Origin: UBA8199 sp964507045
GTDB taxonomy: Bacteria; Verrucomicrobiota; Verrucomicrobiia; Limisphaerales; UBA8199
Length of the DNA: 64,000 bases
Reading direction: 5' to 3'
Assembly: GCA_964507045.1 (NCBI GenBank)
Contig: CAZDOO010000014.1
Coordinates: 1-64,000 of the forward strand
The translations under genes and the position numbers were made by a program. Numbering within the stretch: the stretch's first letter is position 1; every line of letters begins with the position of its first letter. The notes below the pieces were generated by a model. That model made no database searches and was not told the DNA's origin. It saw nothing but the letters and a program-made list of their open reading frames with translations. Shown piece by piece: positions 9,403-17,066 of this stretch.

Positions 9403-10122
9403 TTAGTCTGCGATCCATTGCTTCTTCTCGCGCGCCGTGACGATAAACTCGAGCTTGGTGCGGTCGCGCTCCATCTCGGCCACGGTCGAACCCTTGTTGA
9501 ACAGAGCGCCGGTGGGACAGGACATGACACACTTGCCGCATTTCGTGCAGGTGTCCGAGGCGCCCCAGGGCTGGTTGAGGTCGGTGATAATCTGGGCCCG
9601 GCTGCCGCGGCCGGAAACGTTCTTGGTGCCGGCGCCTTCGATGTGCCAGCAGACGCGCACGCATCGGCCGCAAAGGATGCACCGGTTGTGATCCATTCCG
9701 AACAGCGGATGCGTGTTGTCCACTTCCCATTTAGGGAAGCGGTAATCGTAGCGCACGTGATCCATGCCCTGGTTGTAGGCCAGCGCCTGCAGTTCGCAAT
9801 GGCTGTTGGCCACACACACCGCGCAGACGTGATTCCGCTCCGCAAACAACAACTCCAGCGTCATCCGCCGATACTTTTGCAGCCGCTCCGTGTCCGTCTT
9901 GATGTCCATGCCCTCGCTCACCTTGGTCGTGCAGGCGGGGAGCAGCTTCGAGATGCCGGCCACTTCCACCAGGCAAAGCCGGCAGGCGCCGACATCATAC
10001 ACGCCCTCCAGGTGGCAGAGCGTCGGAATGGTGATGCCCGCTTCCTGCGCGGCATCCAGGATGGTCGCGCTCTCATCAACGCTGACCTGTTTCCCGTTAA
10101 TCGTTAAAGTTTTGGCAGCCAT
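9403..10122 (-). CDS. hoxU: Hydrogenase diaphorase small subunit HoxU
   Basis: Homologue of the N-terminal part of NuoG; links the hydrogenase module to the HoxFE NADH module through several Fe-S clusters. A [2Fe-2S] ferredoxin domain covers residues ~1-80 (CHLEGVYDVGACRLCLVEV). A NuoG-type His/Cys cluster site follows (HVCAVCVANSHCELQ, ~95-110). Two [4Fe-4S] ferredoxin motifs come next (NRCILCGRCVRVC near 146 and CTKCGKCVMSCPTGA near 190). The 239 residues are full length. The gene lies 21 nt after hoxF and 2 nt before hoxY. Confidence 0.95.
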   Translation of the reverse strand: MAAKTLTINGKQVSVDESATILDAAQEAGITIPTLCHLEGVYDVGACRLCLVEVAGISKLLPACTTKVSEGMDIKTDTERLQKYRRMTLELLFAERNHVCAVCVANSHCELQALAYNQGMDHVRYDYRFPKWEVDNTHPLFGMDHNRCILCGRCVRVCWHIEGAGTKNVSGRGSRAQIITDLNQPWGASDTCTKCGKCVMSCPTGALFNKGSTVAEMERDRTKLEFIVTAREKKQWIAD

Positions 10123-10143
10123 AGGTTAGCTCTATTGTGCGGG

Positions 10144-11835
10144 TCAGGCTTTCGGGGCCGGCGCCGGCTTGGTTGCGTGGCCGTTCCCATTGGGCCCGCC
10201 GTGAACATCTGCTTTGAGCAAGTCGGTGTATTCCTTGCGGAAGAATCGAAGGGTGCTCAACACCGGGTTGGGCGCGGTCTGGCCAAGGCCGCACAGGCTC
10301 GTGCTCCGCACCATGTCGCAAAGTTCTTCCAGCTTCTGCAGGTCGCGCGCAGTGCCTTTGCGCTCCAGGATCTTGGTCAGGAGCCCATGCATCTGCACCG
10401 TGCCCGCCCGGCAAGGGATGCACTTGCCGCACGACTCATCCATGCAGAACTCCATGAAGAACCGAGCCACGTCCACCATCTGCGTGGTCTCGTCCATCAC
10501 GATCATGCCGCCCGACCCCATGATTGAGCCGAGCTTGGTCAATGAATCGTAGTCCACCGGCGTATCGAGCGCGTCCGCCGGGATGCAGCCCCCCGACGGG
10601 CCGCCCGTCTGCACCGCTTTGATCTTGCCGCCGTCCGGCGCGCCCCCGCCCATGGTCTCGACAATCTTCCGCAGGGGCGTGCCCATCGGCACTTCAATCA
10701 GCCCCGTGTTCGTGATCTTGCCGGCCAAGGCAAATACTTTTGTGCCCTTGCTCTTCTCGGTGCCGATGGCGGCGAACCAGTCCGCGCCCTTGCGAATGAT
10801 CGGCGCCACGTTCGCAAACGTCTCGACGTTGTTAATCAGCGTCGGGCAGGCCCAGAGACCGCTTTCCGCCGGGAACGGCGGGCGTGGCCGCGGGGTGCCG
10901 CGCTTGCCTTCGACCGACGCCATCAGCGCCGTCTCTTCGCCGCAAACGAACGCCCCCGCGCCGATGCGCAGGTCAATGTTGAAGTTGAAGGGCGATTCGA
11001 AGATGCCGCTGCCCAGCAGGCCTTGTTGCTTGGCCTGCTTGATCGCCGTCTGCAGGCGGCTGATGGCCAGCGGATACTCCGCGCGCACGTAAATGAAGCC
11101 CTGGTTTGCGCCCACCGCGTAAGCCGCGATTGCCATGCCTTCCAGCACGCTGTGCGGATCGCTCTCCAGCACGCTGCGGTCCATGAACGCGCCGGGATCA
11201 CCCTCATCCGCGTTGCAGATAATGTGCTTCTGCTGGCTCGCCGTCTTGGCGACGGTGGCCCACTTGAGGCCGGTCGGATACCCCGCCCCGCCGCGCCCGC
11301 GCAGACCGCTCTTGATCATCGTGTCCACGACTTCTTTGGGCGTCATCTCGCGCAGCACGTCGTGCAGCGCCTGATAACCCTCCGCCGCGATGTAGGACTC
11401 GATGCGCTCGGGGTCCACGATGCCGCTATTGGCCAGCACGATCGGTAACTGCTCGGTGAAGAAAGGACTCTTCGGGTCGCCCTGCTGCACTTGGGTCTTG
11501 CCGCCCTTGAGCGTGCCCACCACCGAAGGTGCGGTTTCCGGGGTGACCTTCAGGTAAAGCGGGCCCTGGCCCTCGGTGAGCACCTCGACATTCCTCCCCG
11601 GCTCGTGCGTGTCCACTTGCACCAGCGGGCCCTGGCAGCACAACTTCATGCAGCCAACGCCGCGCACCTCGACCTGGTCTTCCAGGCCGGCTTCCTTGAC
11701 CGCCTTGTCCAGCGCTTCCTTGACGCCTTTGGAGTCGGACGACATGCAGCCCGCCGCCATGCAGCAGCGGATGACATGCTTCTTGCGCGCCGCGCGTTCC
11801 TTCTCTGCAATTTCGATTAGATCGTCAATTACCAT
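10144..11835 (-). CDS. hoxF: Hydrogenase diaphorase large subunit HoxF (NuoF-like)
   Basis: NADH/FMN-binding subunit of the diaphorase module. Residues ~1-110 form a thioredoxin-like [2Fe-2S] domain (IRCCMAAGC and VGCMKLCCQGP). The NuoF core follows: LRGRGGAGYPTGLKW (NADH-binding glycine loop), NADEGDPGAFMDRSVLE (FMN/NADH), GAGAFVCGEETALMASVEG, and the N3-type [4Fe-4S] motif ESCGKCIPCRAGT with the fourth Cys in SLCGLGQTA. It is 563 residues from the ATG at 11835, which overlaps the hoxE 3' end by 11 nt and suggests translational coupling. A TTG 6 nt further upstream is possible. Confidence 0.95.
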   Translation of the reverse strand: MVIDDLIEIAEKERAARKKHVIRCCMAAGCMSSDSKGVKEALDKAVKEAGLEDQVEVRGVGCMKLCCQGPLVQVDTHEPGRNVEVLTEGQGPLYLKVTPETAPSVVGTLKGGKTQVQQGDPKSPFFTEQLPIVLANSGIVDPERIESYIAAEGYQALHDVLREMTPKEVVDTMIKSGLRGRGGAGYPTGLKWATVAKTASQQKHIICNADEGDPGAFMDRSVLESDPHSVLEGMAIAAYAVGANQGFIYVRAEYPLAISRLQTAIKQAKQQGLLGSGIFESPFNFNIDLRIGAGAFVCGEETALMASVEGKRGTPRPRPPFPAESGLWACPTLINNVETFANVAPIIRKGADWFAAIGTEKSKGTKVFALAGKITNTGLIEVPMGTPLRKIVETMGGGAPDGGKIKAVQTGGPSGGCIPADALDTPVDYDSLTKLGSIMGSGGMIVMDETTQMVDVARFFMEFCMDESCGKCIPCRAGTVQMHGLLTKILERKGTARDLQKLEELCDMVRSTSLCGLGQTAPNPVLSTLRFFRKEYTDLLKADVHGGPNGNGHATKPAPAPKA

Positions 11836-12358
11836 GGCCAATCCATCCTTTCACTTTTGCCAGGGCCTGCTCGGGCGTCTGCCGCGGCGTGACCGTCCCG
11901 TCATAGACTACCGCCGGAGCGATGCCGCACGCGCCAATGCACCGCGCCGTGAGCAGCGAGAGTTCGCCGTCCGGCGTGGTCTCGCCCGCCTTGATCTTTG
12001 CGCTGTCCTCAATGGCAGCCAGCACTTTATCCGCCCCTCGGACATAGCAGGCCGTCCCCATGCACACGACGCAAGTATGCTTGCCTTTGGGCTTGAGCGT
12101 AAAGAAATGATAGAACGTGGCGACGCCGTACACGCGACTGGTGGGCAGTTTCAGCCGGTAGGCAATGAACAGCAGCAGGTCGTCCTCCAGGTAGCCAAAC
12201 AGCTCCTGCGCCTTGTGCAGCACTTCAATCAGCGCATCCTGCTTGAACTGATGCTTCTTCATGTGCGCCTCAAGAATCTTGAAGCGCTTGTCGCCGCTGG
12301 CGTGCTCCAGAATCCTGGGCAGCCGGTTCTTCTTCTTATTTGAAAGCGTTGCAATCAT
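11825..12358 (-). CDS. hoxE: Hydrogenase diaphorase subunit HoxE (NuoE-like)
   Basis: Thioredoxin-fold [2Fe-2S] subunit of the diaphorase, and the first gene of the operon. Cluster ligands are CVVCMGTACYVRG (about residue 90) and LTARCIGACGIAPA (about residue 135). The preceding helical part (VLHKAQELFGYLEDDLLLFI, then VYGVATFYHFF) is typical of NuoE/HoxE. The ATG at 12358 gives 177 residues; a GTG at 12391 would add 11. No sharp promoter is visible in the ~400 nt upstream. Confidence 0.93.
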   Translation of the reverse strand: MIATLSNKKKNRLPRILEHASGDKRFKILEAHMKKHQFKQDALIEVLHKAQELFGYLEDDLLLFIAYRLKLPTSRVYGVATFYHFFTLKPKGKHTCVVCMGTACYVRGADKVLAAIEDSAKIKAGETTPDGELSLLTARCIGACGIAPAVVYDGTVTPRQTPEQALAKVKGWIGHGN

Positions 12359-12757
12359 ATCGCTTAGCGGGACCGGTGTGACGTTCGGCACTGATGTTCA
12401 GGTGCAAAACCCCCCGTCCATTCCCGTGGCTTAAGATAGCCCCGGCCATCCGTTGCGCTGTGCGTGGATTGGCAATTGATAAACCTTTTTTGCGCTCCAT
12501 CCAGTATAACCATCGGGCACCATTCGCCCCCGTGTCGCCGGACAAACTCCCCCACCCGCCTGCCACTTGCCCGCCTGGTCGAACGCGAAGCGACCTGATA
12601 CGCCGCTGCCGGCGAATAAACCCCGACGCCCCAAGCCTTCCGAACCGACGTGCCACCGCAGCAACTGGAAAGCCAGGCCCAATTACCGGCCCACAGTCAA
12701 CACAGTCAAGCCTGACGCCGCGGCAACACCGTAGTTACACCGTTGCTCCTAGCGCTT
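12359..12757. other. Non-coding stretch upstream of hoxE
   Basis: About 400 nt between hoxE and the nested inverted-repeat element. Short frames exist on both strands, but none has a recognisable domain, start context or conserved-looking composition. It presumably holds the hox promoter; I could not pick a convincing -35/-10 pair. Confidence 0.4.
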
Positions 12758-13258
12758 GATTGCACAAATACGCGATACCTAGCCCGCCGCATGGAGGCAC
12801 GCGGCCTACCCAAGGTTTGCAGGCCGCGTGCCCCCACGCAGCGTTCCGGCGGTTTTCAACGGGTTGCTAAATACTGCAATCAACCATTAGTTGCCGCGGC
12901 AGCTAATACTGGAGTGGGCTGCTCGCGCGACACCGGCAGCCGCTACCGCCGTCGCCTCAAGCTTCTCCCTCCATTGCACCTCCATCCTACCTCCATTATA
13001 CCTCCATCCTACCTCCATCTATAGATGGAGGTAGGATGGAGGTATAATGGAGGTAGGATGGAGGTATAATGGAGGTAGGATGGAGGTATAACGGATGTAC
13101 TACGGAGGGATTGGCTTGAGTGCATGATTTCCATGGCAGTCCTTTAATAAACCCGCCCGGTGAGGGTGCCAAGCCTACAATGCGTATCGAATTCCGAGGA
13201 AATCCGGTAGGCCGCGTGCCACTACGCGGCGGGCTAGGTATCACTTACTCATGCAATC
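12758..13258. repeat. ~500-bp nested inverted-repeat element (MITE-like) with perfect 88-bp palindrome core
   Basis: Outer inverted repeats: 12758-12810 and 13206-13258 match in 45 of 53 positions (outer end GATTGCA, shared inner block GGCACGCGGCCTACC). A third copy of the AGGCCGCGTGCC word at 12821-12832 pairs with the left arm. At the core, 12978-13021 and 13022-13065 are exact reverse complements with no spacer, an 88-bp palindrome. The arms are built from 11-bp words that alternate ATGGAGGTAGG and ATGGAGGTATA; the right arm continues the tandem words to ~13095. There is no credible ORF. The layout resembles a non-autonomous inverted-repeat element, but no target-site duplication was established. 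Confidence 0.75.
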
Positions 13259-13338
13259 GTCCAACTGGCCGGTCTTGTCGGCGCTTGCCAACCAACATTT
13301 CTTGTCCTCCGAGGTCTCGCCGCTGTAGGGTAGCCCCC

Positions 13339-14256
13339 ATGAATCCGAACCTCTCTCGCCGTTCAGCGCTGCGCCGAATCGCGGGCGGCACGGCGGCTCT
13401 GTCCGCAGCCACGGGTCTGTCTTATCAACTCGACGCCGCCGATGACGCCGGCCATGCCGGGCTCAAAGGGCACATCCGCCACTCCGTTTCCGCCTGGTGC
13501 TACAGCAGCCTTTTCAACCGCGGCAAGGGCAAGCCGGCCAGGATGACCTTCGGTGATTTCTGCCGCGAATGCCGCCAGCTCGGCCTCGAATCCGTCGAGT
13601 TGCTCGGCGAGGACCAGTGGCCGGCGGTCAAGCAGGCCGGCCTCACCTGCGCCATGTGCAACGGCCCGGACAGCATCCCCTACGGCTGGAACCGCGTGGA
13701 GCACCACGACGACCTGCTGCCCAAGTTCACGAAGGCCATTCCCAAGGTGGCCGAGGCAGGCTTCCCCAACATCATTACCTTCTCCGGCAACCGCAACGGC
13801 ATGAATAATGAGGAAGGGCTGCAGAATTGCGTCCAGGGGCTGAAACGGCTGATGCCGATTGCAGAAAAGCACCACGTCACCGTCATCCTGGAACTGCTGA
13901 ACAGCAAGCGCGACCACCAGGACTACATGGCCGACCACACCGCGTGGGGCGTCGAAGTCTGCAAGCGCGTCGGCTCGGAACGCCTCAAGCTGCTCTATGA
14001 CATCTACCACATGCAGATCATGGAAGGGGATGTCATTGCCACCATCCGCGAGCACCACCCATACATCGGCCACTATCACACCGGCGGCGTCCCCGGCCGA
14101 AACGAAATTGATGACACCCAGGAACTCAACTATCCCGCCATCATGAAAGCGATCGTGGCCACCGGCTACCAGGGCTTTGTGGGCCAGGAGTTCGTCCCCA
14201 AAGGCCCCGACCCGCTGGCTTCGCTGAAACAGGCCATCCGGATTTGCGACGTGTAG
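13339..14256 (+). CDS. Hydroxypyruvate isomerase-family TIM-barrel protein with Tat signal
   Basis: Starts at the ATG at 13339 with a twin-arginine-type leader (LSRRSALRRIAGGTAALSAA), so export by Tat is likely. The mature part is a xylose isomerase-like TIM barrel resembling hydroxypyruvate isomerase (Hyi): HHVTVILELLNSKRDHQDYM, RLKLLYDIYHMQIMEGDV (metal-ligand Glu, Asp and His positions), YIGHYHTGGVPGRNEI and GFVGQEFVP (catalytic Glu). It has 305 residues. Secreted Hyi-like proteins are numerous in Verrucomicrobia and their substrate is generally unknown; the family call is firm, the enzyme activity is inferred. Confidence 0.8.
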   Translation: MNPNLSRRSALRRIAGGTAALSAATGLSYQLDAADDAGHAGLKGHIRHSVSAWCYSSLFNRGKGKPARMTFGDFCRECRQLGLESVELLGEDQWPAVKQAGLTCAMCNGPDSIPYGWNRVEHHDDLLPKFTKAIPKVAEAGFPNIITFSGNRNGMNNEEGLQNCVQGLKRLMPIAEKHHVTVILELLNSKRDHQDYMADHTAWGVEVCKRVGSERLKLLYDIYHMQIMEGDVIATIREHHPYIGHYHTGGVPGRNEIDDTQELNYPAIMKAIVATGYQGFVGQEFVPKGPDPLASLKQAIRICDV

Positions 14257-14344
14257 CGCCTCCCCGAGCCGGAGCGGCAGGCGCCGGCCCTATTTCTATT
14301 TGACACTTGACTACACCGCCGGTTTCTGCCATTGTTAGGCATAG

Positions 14345-14575
14345 ATGAAGAAGCAAACCTCCCGCCAGTACCGCTGGCAAGTGAAGCAGATTGCCCAGGG
14401 GCGATGCGCCCGCTGCGGATCCAAGCGGATCCACTACGCCGTTCTCTGCGACTCCTGCCACCTTGCCGACCGGGTTCGACAACAGCAACGGCTAGGCAGC
14501 CGCCCCTGGCAGAAGGGCCGGCGCGGCCGCCCCCCCAAAGTCACGCTGCCGGGCAAACCGCGGGCGCGCCGTTAG
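14345..14575 (+). CDS. Small zinc-ribbon-like basic protein
   Basis: A 76-residue, strongly basic protein. CARCGSKRIHYAVLCDSC (from about residue 21) forms two CxxC pairs that could bind zinc, and the C-terminal half is Arg/Lys/Pro-rich (RPWQKGRRGRPPK, reminiscent of an AT-hook). This suggests nucleic acid binding but the function is unknown. The gene stands alone between the isomerase-like and membrane-protein genes. It starts at the ATG at 14345, and its stop overlaps the start of a hairpin. Confidence 0.6.
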   Translation: MKKQTSRQYRWQVKQIAQGRCARCGSKRIHYAVLCDSCHLADRVRQQQRLGSRPWQKGRRGRPPKVTLPGKPRARR

Positions 14576-14606
14576 GCGCCGGATGCTGACTTGTCATCCG
14601 GGCGCC
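14575..14606 (+). terminator. GC-rich hairpin after the zinc-ribbon gene
   Basis: GGCGCC-GGATG pairs with CATCC-GGGCGCC around a 9-nt loop, with one bulged G. It sits immediately at the stop of the 76-residue gene and just before the next start. No T-run follows, so it may be an mRNA-end or extragenic palindrome rather than a classical terminator. Confidence 0.4.
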
Positions 14607-14613
14607 ACGTCGT

Positions 14614-15231
14614 ATGCTCGGCGATGTGAACGGAAAGTGGCATAAGAGCCTGCCTTATATTTTCATGCTCGTCGCGGCGCTATCGCGCTGGCCGGGGCTA
14701 TTCCCGCCCAACTTCAGCGCCTTCTACGGCCTGGCCTTTTGCGCCGGCGCCTTCTTCCCGCGCCACGTTAAGTGGTGGCTGCCGCTGGGAACGCTGGTCG
14801 TCACCGACATCGCCCTGGATGTTTATTACCACTCCTTCAGCGCGATGCAGTTGGTCAACTACGTCGCCTACGCTTTCCTCATCCTGCTGGGCACGCGGTT
14901 CAATCACCGCTCGCGCTTCCTGGGATTGCTCGCGGGCGGCATCCTCGGCGCGATCCTCTTCTACCTGCTCACCAATACCGCTTCGTGGCTGTTCGACGCC
15001 GAATACACCAAAGACCTGGCCGGCTGGATTAAGGCCCTAACCGTTGGCAGGAGCGGGTTTCCGCCAACGCTCGAATTTTTCCGCAATACCCTGATGAGCG
15101 GCGGCTTGTTCACCGGCCTGTTTGCCGGCGCCCTCAAGCTCACCGAAGCCCCTGAACCGGCGGAAGAAAAGGAGCCGGAGACCGCCGAGGAGCCACAAGG
15201 CGAGGAAGCGCCGGAGGAAGGGAAGGCGTGA
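14614..15231 (+). CDS. DUF6580-like integral membrane protein
   Basis: A 205-residue protein with four or five hydrophobic segments between residues ~10 and 170 (SLPYIFMLVAALSRWPGLFP, FYGLAFCAGAFF, WWLPLGTLVVTDIALDVYY, LLAGGILGAILFYLLTNT, GLFTGLFAGALKL). It resembles the DUF6580 family (distantly ECF-transporter S-component-like) found in Verrucomicrobia and Bacteroidetes. It ends in a ~35-residue acidic Glu/Pro tail. The transport substrate is unknown. The stop is followed directly by the inverted repeat at 15237-15320. Confidence 0.65.
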   Translation: MLGDVNGKWHKSLPYIFMLVAALSRWPGLFPPNFSAFYGLAFCAGAFFPRHVKWWLPLGTLVVTDIALDVYYHSFSAMQLVNYVAYAFLILLGTRFNHRSRFLGLLAGGILGAILFYLLTNTASWLFDAEYTKDLAGWIKALTVGRSGFPPTLEFFRNTLMSGGLFTGLFAGALKLTEAPEPAEEKEPETAEEPQGEEAPEEGKA

Positions 15232-15236
15232 GCGGA

Positions 15237-15320
15237 GTGGTGCGTGACGCGTGGTGCGTGTTTCGTTCGGCTGGCGCGCTGCGTCAATAGGCAAACACGC
15301 ACCACGCACCACGCACCATG
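15237..15320. repeat. Short-word inverted repeat (GTGGTGCGTG words)
   Basis: Arm 15237-15263 and the reverse complement of 15294-15320 match in 24 of 27 positions, with a ~30-nt loop. The words are GGTGCGTG-like tandem units. The element fills the whole intergenic space between the DUF6580-like gene and the phosphodiesterase gene, and the last word of the right arm contains that gene's start codon. Confidence 0.75.
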
Positions 15321-15782
15321 AAGATCGGCGTCCTCTCCGACACCCACAACCATCTGGACAGCCGCATCCCGCGCCTGTTCGCGGGTGTGGACCACATCCT
15401 CCACGCAGGCGACATTGGCCAGCCAGCCCTCCTGCTGGAACTCGAACAGATCGCCCCGGTGACCGCCGTCGCGGGCAATACCGACGATCCGGGCTTCCAC
15501 TACCGGCTAACCGAGATTGTCGTGCTGGCCGGCCGCAAATGCCTCGTCCAGCACAGCGTAAACCCCGCCGCGCCCAGTGACCCGCTCAAGACCCGCCTGG
15601 CACACGAACACCCCGACGTGGTAGTCTTTGGCCACACCCATAAGCCCTTCTGCCGGATCCTGGGCGGCACGCTCTTCTTCAACCCGGGCTACGCCGGCAA
15701 ACCGCGCTTCGGCCTCGAACGCTCCGTGGCCATCCTGCACTGCGGCACCAGGGAGATTCGGGCCGAATACTTGAAGCTGTAG
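15318..15782 (+). CDS. YfcE/MJ0936-family metallophosphoesterase
   Basis: A compact calcineurin-like phosphodiesterase of 154 residues. All metal-binding motifs are present: LSDTHNHLDS (DxH, residues 7-9), ILHAGDIG (GD), VAGNTDDPG (GN), SVNP in place of the usual GH-containing loop, and VVVFGHTHKPF (GHxH). FFNPGYAGKPR is the usual end of the fold. Relatives hydrolyse phosphodiesters or small phosphomonoesters; the physiological substrate is unknown. The start codon lies inside the preceding short-word repeat, so its ribosome-binding site must be repeat sequence. Confidence 0.85.
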   Translation: MKIGVLSDTHNHLDSRIPRLFAGVDHILHAGDIGQPALLLELEQIAPVTAVAGNTDDPGFHYRLTEIVVLAGRKCLVQHSVNPAAPSDPLKTRLAHEHPDVVVFGHTHKPFCRILGGTLFFNPGYAGKPRFGLERSVAILHCGTREIRAEYLKL

Positions 15783-15794
15783 GCATTGCGGTTG

Positions 15795-15900
15795 TCACGG
15801 GTGCTCTGTTTGCTCCTGGGAGCCGCTGGATTTTATCTCGCGCGGCGCCGGCGCAAATATGCCGCAGCAGTAGCTATTGAAGTATCGAGCCGCCCCGCTC
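15795..15900 (+). pseudogene. Decayed 3' end of a PEP-CTERM protein gene
   Basis: One frame reads LLLGAAGFYLARRRRK, a PEP-CTERM-type hydrophobic segment plus Arg cluster, with no gene body in front. Nucleotides from ~15838 align with the 3' end and flank of the intact PEP-CTERM gene at ~16950-17010: both carry GCGCCGxCGCAA, then GCAGTAG, TTGAAGTATC and AGCC. The stop TAA of the intact copy is TAT here, and the following terminator stem is degraded. It is interpreted as a remnant of a tandem duplicate. Confidence 0.7.
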
Positions 15901-15927
15901 CTTGTCAAAACTTTAGTATCTTTCTTG

Positions 15928-15956
15928 TTGACAACTGGCGGGAGATGCCGATAAAG
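15928..15956 (+). promoter_or_regulatory. Putative sigma-70 promoter of the PEP-CTERM gene
   Basis: A perfect TTGACA (15928-15933) is followed after 17 nt by ATAAAG (15951-15956), a weak match to the -10 consensus. It lies ~35 nt before the start codon at 15991, in an AT-richer stretch than its surroundings. Confidence 0.4.
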
Positions 15957-15990
15957 TGCACAAAACTTAGCAAGCCTAGGAAATGTGTTT

Positions 15991-16977
15991 ATGAGAACTA
16001 ATCTGCAATTCCCCTTCATTTTTGGTCTCGGATTGGCATTGTGCGGCGCTACAGCATCGGCACAGGCACCGATTACTGTCTACTCCGAAAATTTCGACGT
16101 TGATCCGACGGCGAACTGGACGGTGAAAACTCTGGGCACGGGCTCGGACGCGAATTTCTATTTTGACTACAGCACAGTCGGGATTCCCGCAGCACCCAAC
16201 TCGGGCGCGACGACAATTGGGCTGCGGCTGCGCGCAAACCAATACGGGAGCACGGCAACTTTCCCCGGAGGAGTGAGCGTGTCGCCGATCGGCCAAAGCT
16301 TTACCGGCGACTACTATAAGCTCAGTTTTGACATGTGGCTCAATTTCAACGGGCCGGCTCCCGGAGGAGGCAGTGGTTCCACCCAAGTTACCGGGGCTGG
16401 TATTGGGACCGCCGGCACCTCATCCCAGATCGCCGGTGGCGTGATCGACAGCATTAATTTTGGCGTGACCGGAGAGGGTGGCAGCTCCGTTGATTATCGT
16501 GCCTACGCTCCTGCGGCGCAAAGCGGCTACACGGATTCGAGTGGCGTTTTCGCAGCAGGCACTGTCACTGGCGTTAGAAACAGTGCGCATGCCTATTACG
16601 CTGGTTTTGGCGGCGCCAGTGCCCCTGCCGCCCAAGTGGCCCTTTACACGCAGCAAACCGGGGCGACCGCGGCCGGCGCTCCGGCTTGGGCGTGGCGGGA
16701 TGTGGAGATTGTGAAGGACGGGAACATTGTTACCTATAGCATTGACGGTCTGCTTATCGCTACGGTGAACACGACCACCGCCGGGACATTGGGCGGGGGG
16801 AACATTCTCTTCAACCAGTACGATATTAACTCGACTGTCTCGACTGATCCTAACTCACCCGCGCTGCTTTTCGGGCTTATTGACAACGTAGTCGTCATGA
16901 TCCCCGAACCGACCTCTGGTGTTCTTGTCCTTCTCGGCGGCCTCGGGCTCTTTGCCGCGTGGCGCCGACGCAAGTAA
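15991..16977 (+). CDS. PEP-CTERM sorting-domain exoprotein
   Basis: A 328-residue secreted protein. The signal peptide (FPFIFGLGLALCGATASA, then QAP) is followed by a Gly/Ser/Thr-rich beta-sheet body (from SENFDVDPTANW), and the C-terminus is a PEP-CTERM signal: IPEPTSGVLVLLGGLGLFAA, then WRRRK. Such proteins are processed by an exosortase and often displayed with exopolysaccharide; no exosortase gene lies in this window. The ATG at 15991 is preferred over a GTG at 15985 because AGGA lies 9 nt upstream. A strong terminator follows. Confidence 0.85.
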   Translation: MRTNLQFPFIFGLGLALCGATASAQAPITVYSENFDVDPTANWTVKTLGTGSDANFYFDYSTVGIPAAPNSGATTIGLRLRANQYGSTATFPGGVSVSPIGQSFTGDYYKLSFDMWLNFNGPAPGGGSGSTQVTGAGIGTAGTSSQIAGGVIDSINFGVTGEGGSSVDYRAYAPAAQSGYTDSSGVFAAGTVTGVRNSAHAYYAGFGGASAPAAQVALYTQQTGATAAGAPAWAWRDVEIVKDGNIVTYSIDGLLIATVNTTTAGTLGGGNILFNQYDINSTVSTDPNSPALLFGLIDNVVVMIPEPTSGVLVLLGGLGLFAAWRRRK

Positions 16978-17004
16978 GCCACGGCAGTAGTTCTTGAAGT
17001 ATCT

Positions 17005-17035
17005 AGCCACCCGTCCTCCGGGTGGCTCTTTTTTT
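17005..17035 (+). terminator. Rho-independent terminator of the PEP-CTERM gene
   Basis: AGCCACCC, a 7-nt loop and GGGTGGCT form a perfect 8-bp stem, followed by C and seven T. It lies 28 nt after the stop codon and separates this gene from the TPR-membrane gene cluster. Confidence 0.85.
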
Positions 17036-17066
17036 GTGTGCCTGGCTGCCAGGCAGCGGCTACCCT

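Noticed and set aside
9401..9730. Longer HoxY start at 9730
   Set aside because: It would overlap hoxU by more than 300 nt in another frame; the conserved HoxY start is at 9400.
12978..13095. CRISPR array
   Set aside because: The units are 11 bp, contiguous and palindromic, with no spacers and no cas genes nearby.
16978..17066. GTG start at 17022 for TPR paralogue 1
   Set aside because: That codon is inside the terminator stem of the PEP-CTERM gene; the ATG at 17067 directly precedes the first membrane segment.
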